The translations under genes and the position numbers were made by a program. A stretch of DNA of 64,000 nucleotides, taken from positions 124,001 through 188,000 of the forward strand of contig NZ_JACOFX010000008.1 in NCBI RefSeq assembly GCF_014284125.1. Reading direction: 5' to 3'. The stretch comes from Undibacterium umbellatum. GTDB taxonomy: Bacteria > Pseudomonadota > Gammaproteobacteria > Burkholderiales > Burkholderiaceae_D. The notes below the pieces were generated by a model. That model was given only the letters and a program-made list of their open reading frames with translations. It ran no database searches and was not told the DNA's origin. This document shows, piece by piece, positions 59,494 through 64,000 of the stretch (position 1 is its first letter; every line of letters begins with the position of its first letter).

Positions 59494-59805
59494 TTATTCG
59501 TGCCCTGAAGTCTCCGACATTGTTTCAGACTTTTCCGTATCAATATGGTAAAGCCAAGCGAGTAGTTCTGCAACTGCCCGATACAAGGCAGGAGGAATAT
59601 CTCGGTCAAGATCGACTTTCATCAGCAATGAAACCAATTCTTTGGACTGATGTACATGTACCCCGTGTTCTTTGGCTCTGGCAATGATTTCCTCGGCAAT
59701 CAGGCCCTTACCTTTGGCAACAACTTTGGGCGCAGCATCCCCTGTCTGGTAGGCCAATGCAACAGCATTTTGTGCAGGTTTAAAGGGAGGCTCAGCTGCG
59801 CTCAT
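59494..59805 (-). CDS. FlhB C-terminal domain homologue (FhlB-type)
   Basis: A 103-residue soluble protein equivalent to the cytoplasmic domain of FlhB: NAVALAYQTGDAAPKVVAKG, AEEIIARAKEHGVHVHQSKEL and IPPALYRAVAELLAWLYHID. No membrane part is present. The autocleavage site NPTH of FlhB is absent: the sequence starts just after it as PAQN. Such stand-alone domains occur near a second fliK-like gene in many bacteria and can substitute in part for the FlhB C-terminus. Its start overlaps that gene by 14 nt. Exact role unknown. Confidence 0.88.
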   Translation of the reverse strand: MSAAEPPFKPAQNAVALAYQTGDAAPKVVAKGKGLIAEEIIARAKEHGVHVHQSKELVSLLMKVDLDRDIPPALYRAVAELLAWLYHIDTEKSETMSETSGHE

Positions 59806-61138
59806 TTTTATTTACCACAAAAGACATGAGTGGCGCGCCGGCAATCTGCATGGCAGTAGCCAGTTCGCCAGCATGGTTCTTCAAGGCAGATACGGTATTA
59901 CTTTGCTCAGCCCGCAGGGATAGGCCCAGAACATTCGATTGCAGATTGATGATGGCTGTAACTGGTCCTAAATTGGGCAGGTCAAAACGAACCACCGATT
60001 GCCAGTTTGTAGCATCCTCCATTTCTTGTGGATTGTGCTTGCTCTGGCTTTCTTTTTTTATTTCCCATTCGATTTTTTGTCCCGGGAAAAGCTCCCCTTG
60101 CCATCGTACAATGTTTTGCTCCAGAACATTTAATTGCTGATGAATTATTTGTCCCATTTCCTTGTTGATGGTGGTGAGCGTAGTACTTAGATTGCCTGGG
60201 ACGCTGTCTGTCTGACTTCTGGCTCCAATATGTGACTGTGGCTCAGCTTTGATATCAGCGATGGGACGCTTGCCTTGTGCCCATTCTGCAACATGCGATT
60301 CATAAAACAGGCCGCTGGTGCTGATTTGCTGTTGTAGTTTGACAGCGGTTGTTGCGGTATCTTTTAATTCGACAGGTGTAGCCATGATTGGAGTCGGGCT
60401 GGCAATATTGGCTTTGTCAGCCTGGGCTGGTGCTGTTTGTAGAATTTGTGTGATGAGCTTGCCTGTACTGCTTAAGGAAGTGGGAGTGCTACTCAGGCGA
60501 TCTGGTAAGGTGTCGGCAGCATTGGTATTGGCGAGATTATTTTTTGCAGTGATTTCTGTTGGCCGGGCAGTGGCAATTTGCTGTGATCCAAGTTTCCCTG
60601 GGCTCAGGCCTATTTCATCGGCGTTTTGCTGGCCAACGTCTTGCGTTGACAAATTGACGATGCTTGAGGCATTGGTTTGCTTGTTGCCCTCCGCCAGGAT
60701 TTTGGCCGAACCTGGTATTGGCTGCGTAGGGGTGGCGACTTCCTCAGATACCGGGCCAAGATATGTGCTTAAATTTGGGGGCTGACGCCTGTCTGTGCCA
60801 GCCGCATAATTTTGCGGGAGAGGGGCAGGGAAGTGAGCGTCTCCATCATGCTCCAGCAAGAATGTGGGGCGGGGTTCAGTGGAAATCAGGCGCAAAGGAA
60901 TCTGGTCGCCTGTTTTGCTACCTTCTGGCAACATCATTTTGGCAGTGATTCCTGCCACCCTGACGGTGAAACTGCCGTCCATTAATTTGGATAGAATCTC
61001 ACCCTTAAGTAATTGCCCGGTGACAAGCTGGGCAAGTTTTGGTGTGATGTCCTGCTTGGTTCCGCTAACAGGAATTGCAGCAGCTGGTGCCTCGATATTG
61101 GCAACTGGTTTGGGCAAAATATCGAGTCGGGTAGCCAT
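59792..61138 (-). CDS. Second FliK-like hook-length control domain protein
   Basis: A 448-residue protein with a low-complexity, Ala/Thr/Pro/Gln-rich N-terminal part and a C-terminal globular domain like Flg_hook: VRFDLPNLGPVTAIINLQSN, LGLSLRAEQSNTVSALKNHA and LATAMQIAGAPLMSFVV. It is a paralogue in kind, not close sequence, of the FliK at 51230. Pairing with an FhlB-type protein hints at a role in export switching. I leave the gene symbol empty because fliK is already assigned. Confidence 0.8.
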   Translation of the reverse strand: MATRLDILPKPVANIEAPAAAIPVSGTKQDITPKLAQLVTGQLLKGEILSKLMDGSFTVRVAGITAKMMLPEGSKTGDQIPLRLISTEPRPTFLLEHDGDAHFPAPLPQNYAAGTDRRQPPNLSTYLGPVSEEVATPTQPIPGSAKILAEGNKQTNASSIVNLSTQDVGQQNADEIGLSPGKLGSQQIATARPTEITAKNNLANTNAADTLPDRLSSTPTSLSSTGKLITQILQTAPAQADKANIASPTPIMATPVELKDTATTAVKLQQQISTSGLFYESHVAEWAQGKRPIADIKAEPQSHIGARSQTDSVPGNLSTTLTTINKEMGQIIHQQLNVLEQNIVRWQGELFPGQKIEWEIKKESQSKHNPQEMEDATNWQSVVRFDLPNLGPVTAIINLQSNVLGLSLRAEQSNTVSALKNHAGELATAMQIAGAPLMSFVVNKNERS

Positions 61139-61143
61139 AAAAA

Positions 61144-61479
61144 TCAGGCCGTATTACCTGCACCATAAGCATTGGATAATTTTCTACTGGTACTGGAGTT
61201 TTTCATCAAATCAGATAGCTCAGCCATCCAGGGTTCGGTGATGTCGCGAATTTCCTTGTCATCTGCCAGGATTTTTTTGATGATGCGTACTTTCTTGTCC
61301 CGCATCTCAGCAGGCAGGTCGAAAGGGATTTCACTCTCACGTATGATTTGTACGCGACTGGAGCAATCATTCTCCAGTTGTTCCAATAATTCCCAGTTGC
61401 CTGAACGTGCGGCTTCCAGCATGTTGCTCGTTATGTTGGCGACATTTTCGTACAATGAGATTAATTCCAGACTATTCAT
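61144..61479 (-). CDS. fliT: Flagellar export chaperone FliT
   Basis: A 111-residue helical protein. Features shared with FliT are the start LELISLYENVANITSNMLEAARSG (short: YENVANITSNMLEAA), NWELLEQLENDC and the helix VRIIKKILADDKEIRDIT. FliT binds the filament cap protein FliD and, in enterics, the FlhDC regulator. It follows fliS by 6 nt, in the usual fliD-fliS-fliT order. Confidence 0.9.
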   Translation of the reverse strand: MNSLELISLYENVANITSNMLEAARSGNWELLEQLENDCSSRVQIIRESEIPFDLPAEMRDKKVRIIKKILADDKEIRDITEPWMAELSDLMKNSSTSRKLSNAYGAGNTA

Positions 61480-61485
61480 CTTGAT

Positions 61486-61956
61486 TCAAGCCTCAACAAA
61501 GTTGGCGGGACGAGGGGATAATGGGTCAATACTAAGTTTTGGTGCTTCATTGACGACTTCTTTTGTAGGGGAGATGGCTTCCCAGGAGGTCTTTAAATCA
61601 CGCAATAAATTCTGTACTTCAGTGAGCATGACTACACTGTTTTCCAGATTGGCTTGCAATAGCCTGGAAGTCATGTACTCATACAGCGAGTCAAGGCTGA
61701 CAGCGATTTCGCCGCCTGCTTTTTTATCCAGGCTGGCACGCAAGCCATTTTCTATAATGGCAATGGCCTTGGAGATTGCTTGCCCTTTGGATGCTACTTC
61801 ACCTGTGCCCAAGTGATGCACGGCATTTGATATGGCAACAATTGCCCCGTCAAACAGCATGACTATCAATTTGTGTGGACTGGCGGCGACTACGCCAGTC
61901 TCAATGCCAACTTTTGCATAGGCATTGGCGCCGCGTGCTTGTGAAGAGCCAAACAT
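61486..61956 (-). CDS. fliS: Flagellin export chaperone FliS
   Basis: A 156-residue FliS, a four-helix chaperone that keeps flagellin unfolded in the cytoplasm. SPHKLIVMLFDGAIVAISNA and LDSLYEYMTSRLLQANLEN are the classic motifs. It lies 46 nt after fliD. The C-terminal tail from about residue 125 (VVNEAPKLSIDPLSPRP) is longer than in E. coli FliS and probably disordered. Confidence 0.95.
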   Translation of the reverse strand: MFGSSQARGANAYAKVGIETGVVAASPHKLIVMLFDGAIVAISNAVHHLGTGEVASKGQAISKAIAIIENGLRASLDKKAGGEIAVSLDSLYEYMTSRLLQANLENSVVMLTEVQNLLRDLKTSWEAISPTKEVVNEAPKLSIDPLSPRPANFVEA

Positions 61957-62002
61957 AATCTCGTTTCCTTATATTTTCTTGCGTGCATAACAAATGATTG
62001 GA

Positions 62003-64000
62003 TTACTTATTACTACCGGTTAATGCTGCCAATTGCTGAGTTAAGAAGGTGCTGGTGTTGTTGAGGCCGCTTACTATCCTGTCGAGGGCAGTAAATTGCG
62101 CTCTATAACGTGCTTCTACATCAAATAATCGACTATTCAAAGTAATGCGCTGTTTGCCTATTTCTTTGATGCTGGCGGTTACTCCAGAGGTCGTGCTAGT
62201 GATTGTCCCTGAACTGCCAGTGAATCCACTGATCAAACTACTTAACTGGGTGGCATAACCAACTGAAAAATTGACGGTGCCCCGTGCACCAAGTGACCCG
62301 CCTGCAATCAGTAGTTTGAGACCCTCTGCAGGGCTTCCTGCCGCTCCTGTTAATGATTGGCCGTTGCCAGTTGCCGTGATGCCGTTCAAGGTCCCTGCGA
62401 CATCCTTGCCAACACTGCCTGTTACTACTGTGCCAGTAAGCGACGCAACACCAGTTCCAGTATTGCTGGCGATGTTAATAGCCGAGGTAGATCCGTATTT
62501 GTTTGATTCCAGTGCCAAAACGCCACCAACCACGCTGGCTTTTGCTGTTGCGCCTACGGCGGTAAAGGCGGAAGTGCTATTGATTGATGTTTGAACTAAG
62601 GTTGCCAGTTCTGTCGCAGTGTAGCTACCTGCCGCCAGGCTGACATCTGCAACAACTCCATCTAGCGTGACGCTGATCTTGGTATTGGGGTCGATGGTTG
62701 TTGACGGTGGCAGCGTCAAATCACCCGTAAGGCTGGATTTGGTGGCGATTTGTGTAATGGCCAGTTCATAACTGCCAGCTTTGGTGGCAGAAGATGAACC
62801 AGTAATATTTGCCAGGCTGTCAGTGGCGGAGCCTAGTGAGGCGAACAAACCGCCAACATCACTAAATTTGGTTGCAAGTGCCGTGGATAATTTGGAAGCA
62901 TCAAGTGAAATGGAGCCATCTTTTTGAAAGCTGACCCCAATTTGTGACAAAGTCGTCAATCCGCCGCCCAAACCATTTACAGACGACGACAAAGTTTTTC
63001 TGATTTGGTTTTGTATGCTTTGCGTGGTTGAGTCACCTAAAAGCAAGCCCGCTTTCTTGGTATTGGGATCATAAGATGTCAGGCTTTTTATGGTCGTATT
63101 GAGATCATTGTAGGCTTTAACGAAACTATTTACGCCAGCCGTAATGCCAGTCGTATTTGCGGAAACCGATATAGAGGTTGTGCCAACCTTGGATACAGTC
63201 AACGATACCCCCTGCATGGCACCCAGAACAGTATTGGACGCGCTGGAAATGGCAATACCATTCACGGTCAGGTTAGCGTTTTGGGCTGTGCTGACTTCAG
63301 TAAAGTTTTGTGTCGCGGTTGGATCGTATGCCAGCAGGGATGTTACTGCGGCATCTCCACCTGAAGATGTTATTTTGAGGCTGGATGCTGCCCCAGTCTT
63401 ACTCGAATTAAGTACCAAATGGTAGGGCGTGGCACTGCCATCACCGACTATGGAGGCAGAAACGCCAACATTTGCTGCATTGATCGCATCACGAATCCCT
63501 TGCAAGGAATTGTTTGTGCTATTGATTTTTACAGTGCCAACGGTTTGATTGGCATCTTGCTGGAATGTGGTTCCGGGTGGATATATGCCGCTAACAGCCG
63601 TTCCGGTAATGGTGCCGAAAGCGAAGCTGATAGTGGTTTCTGTGCCTGTGCCTATTGCGTCAGTAGAGCTAACCTGTCCCGCACTTGATATACCTTGAGC
63701 TTGTGCCAGTTTGCTGATTGCAACACTATAGCTACCAGCAGTTGCTGCACTATTAGCTGTCGCAAAGGCGATAGTGGAATCGCCAGCACTTGCGTTCAGT
63801 GATTGAAAAGTTGATGGTGTATTAAGTGATGTCAATGCATTCTGAAAGGCACTGACCGCACCGTTAAGAGAGCCATAGGCGGATAGTTTGGCCTGGTAGC
63901 TCGCTTCTTTTTTTGCGAGCGATGTCAAGGGCTGGCTCTCCACCTGCATTAGCTTGGAGACGATATCGTTCACATTGAGATTTGAACCAATGCCTGTTGA
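62003..64000 (-). CDS. fliD: Flagellar filament cap protein FliD, 5' end beyond the window
   Basis: The frame is open to the last base of the window and reads STGIGSNLNVNDIVSKLMQ at the edge, the normal FliD start region, so only a few N-terminal residues are missing; the GTG at 63973 is an internal Val codon. About 665 residues are visible. FliD_N is followed by two flagellin hook-IN-type segments (AGSYSVAISKLAQ and AGSYELAITQIAT), an expanded Ser/Thr/Gly-rich middle, and the C-terminal coiled coil (RITLNSRLFDVEARYRAQFT). It is much larger than E. coli FliD (468). It caps the filament and helps flagellin fold. Confidence 0.95.
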   Translation of the reverse strand, partial: STGIGSNLNVNDIVSKLMQVESQPLTSLAKKEASYQAKLSAYGSLNGAVSAFQNALTSLNTPSTFQSLNASAGDSTIAFATANSAATAGSYSVAISKLAQAQGISSAGQVSSTDAIGTGTETTISFAFGTITGTAVSGIYPPGTTFQQDANQTVGTVKINSTNNSLQGIRDAINAANVGVSASIVGDGSATPYHLVLNSSKTGAASSLKITSSGGDAAVTSLLAYDPTATQNFTEVSTAQNANLTVNGIAISSASNTVLGAMQGVSLTVSKVGTTSISVSANTTGITAGVNSFVKAYNDLNTTIKSLTSYDPNTKKAGLLLGDSTTQSIQNQIRKTLSSSVNGLGGGLTTLSQIGVSFQKDGSISLDASKLSTALATKFSDVGGLFASLGSATDSLANITGSSSATKAGSYELAITQIATKSSLTGDLTLPPSTTIDPNTKISVTLDGVVADVSLAAGSYTATELATLVQTSINSTSAFTAVGATAKASVVGGVLALESNKYGSTSAINIASNTGTGVASLTGTVVTGSVGKDVAGTLNGITATGNGQSLTGAAGSPAEGLKLLIAGGSLGARGTVNFSVGYATQLSSLISGFTGSSGTITSTTSGVTASIKEIGKQRITLNSRLFDVEARYRAQFTALDRIVSGLNNTSTFLTQQLAALTGSNK

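Noticed and set aside
60318..60785. 155-codon hydrophobic plus-strand frame opposite the second FliK-like gene
   Set aside because: Same kind of artefact from an Ala/Thr/Gln-rich region on the other strand.
63973..63973. GTG as the start codon of fliD
   Set aside because: The frame continues upstream to the window edge with the conserved STGIGSNLNVNDIV, so GTG is an internal Val codon.

Overview
The window looks like a piece of a betaproteobacterial chromosome (Burkholderiales, probably Oxalobacteraceae, in the neighbourhood of Undibacterium or Herminiimonas). This rests on protein character and gene order (ndk-rlmN-pilF-rodZ-ispG-hisS-yfgM-bamB-der-hfq-hflX-hflK-hflC-hisZ-purA, the surE-pcm-nlpD-rpoS block, and fliE divergent from fliF) and on moderate GC judged by eye. 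No search could be run, so the genus is a guess. I see no phage, insertion sequence, CRISPR array or rRNA. It is almost entirely core genome, packed tightly with many 1-8 bp gene overlaps.

Layout. 1-1050 (minus): the 5' part of a MarC-family membrane protein, cut by the window edge, preceded by elbB. 1272-3772 (plus): a small four-cysteine DUF1289 protein and a Tat-exported molybdenum hydroxylase large subunit with no partner subunits nearby. 3990-14969 (plus): a type II secretion operon in the order gspG-H-I-J-K-L-M-N-D-E-F-C, followed 2 nt later by a uracil-DNA-glycosylase-like gene whose catalytic motif is degenerate. 15893-18192: an HD-GYP c-di-GMP phosphodiesterase (plus) and a quinone oxidoreductase (minus). 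18298-22101 (plus): surE-pcm-nlpD-rpoS. 22220-24204: rlmD and ndk.

24294-40063 (plus): the rlmN to purA run plus a phosphoribosyltransferase. It joins RNA modification and decay, pilus assembly, isoprenoid and histidine/purine metabolism, outer-membrane assembly, the GTPases Der and HflX, Hfq and the FtsH regulators HflK/HflC. 40268-40783 (minus): two tandem tRNA-Leu(CAG) genes, each with its own terminator, arisen by duplication of about 136 bp. 40937-45046 (plus): rnr-rlmB-cysE.

45089-64000 is a flagellar region, mostly on the minus strand: fliF-G-H-I-J-K and fliL-M-N-O-P-Q-R, with the metabolite-repair gene nnr placed 3 nt after fliR. fliE points the other way from the fliF promoter region. 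Beyond fliE lie fliD (cut by the window end), fliS, fliT, a second FliK-like protein, a short FlhB C-terminal homologue and a YcgR-like PilZ brake. Together with the HD-GYP protein, the PilZ protein suggests c-di-GMP control of motility.

Most of the window is conventional. The observations best worth checking are the UDG-like protein with a lost catalytic aspartate inside the T2SS operon, the compensatory base pair between the duplicated tRNAs, the Cys/His-rich tail of HisS, several perfect RNA hairpins without U-tracts, and the placement of nnr in the flagellar operon. I do not see a clear undescribed multi-gene system here.
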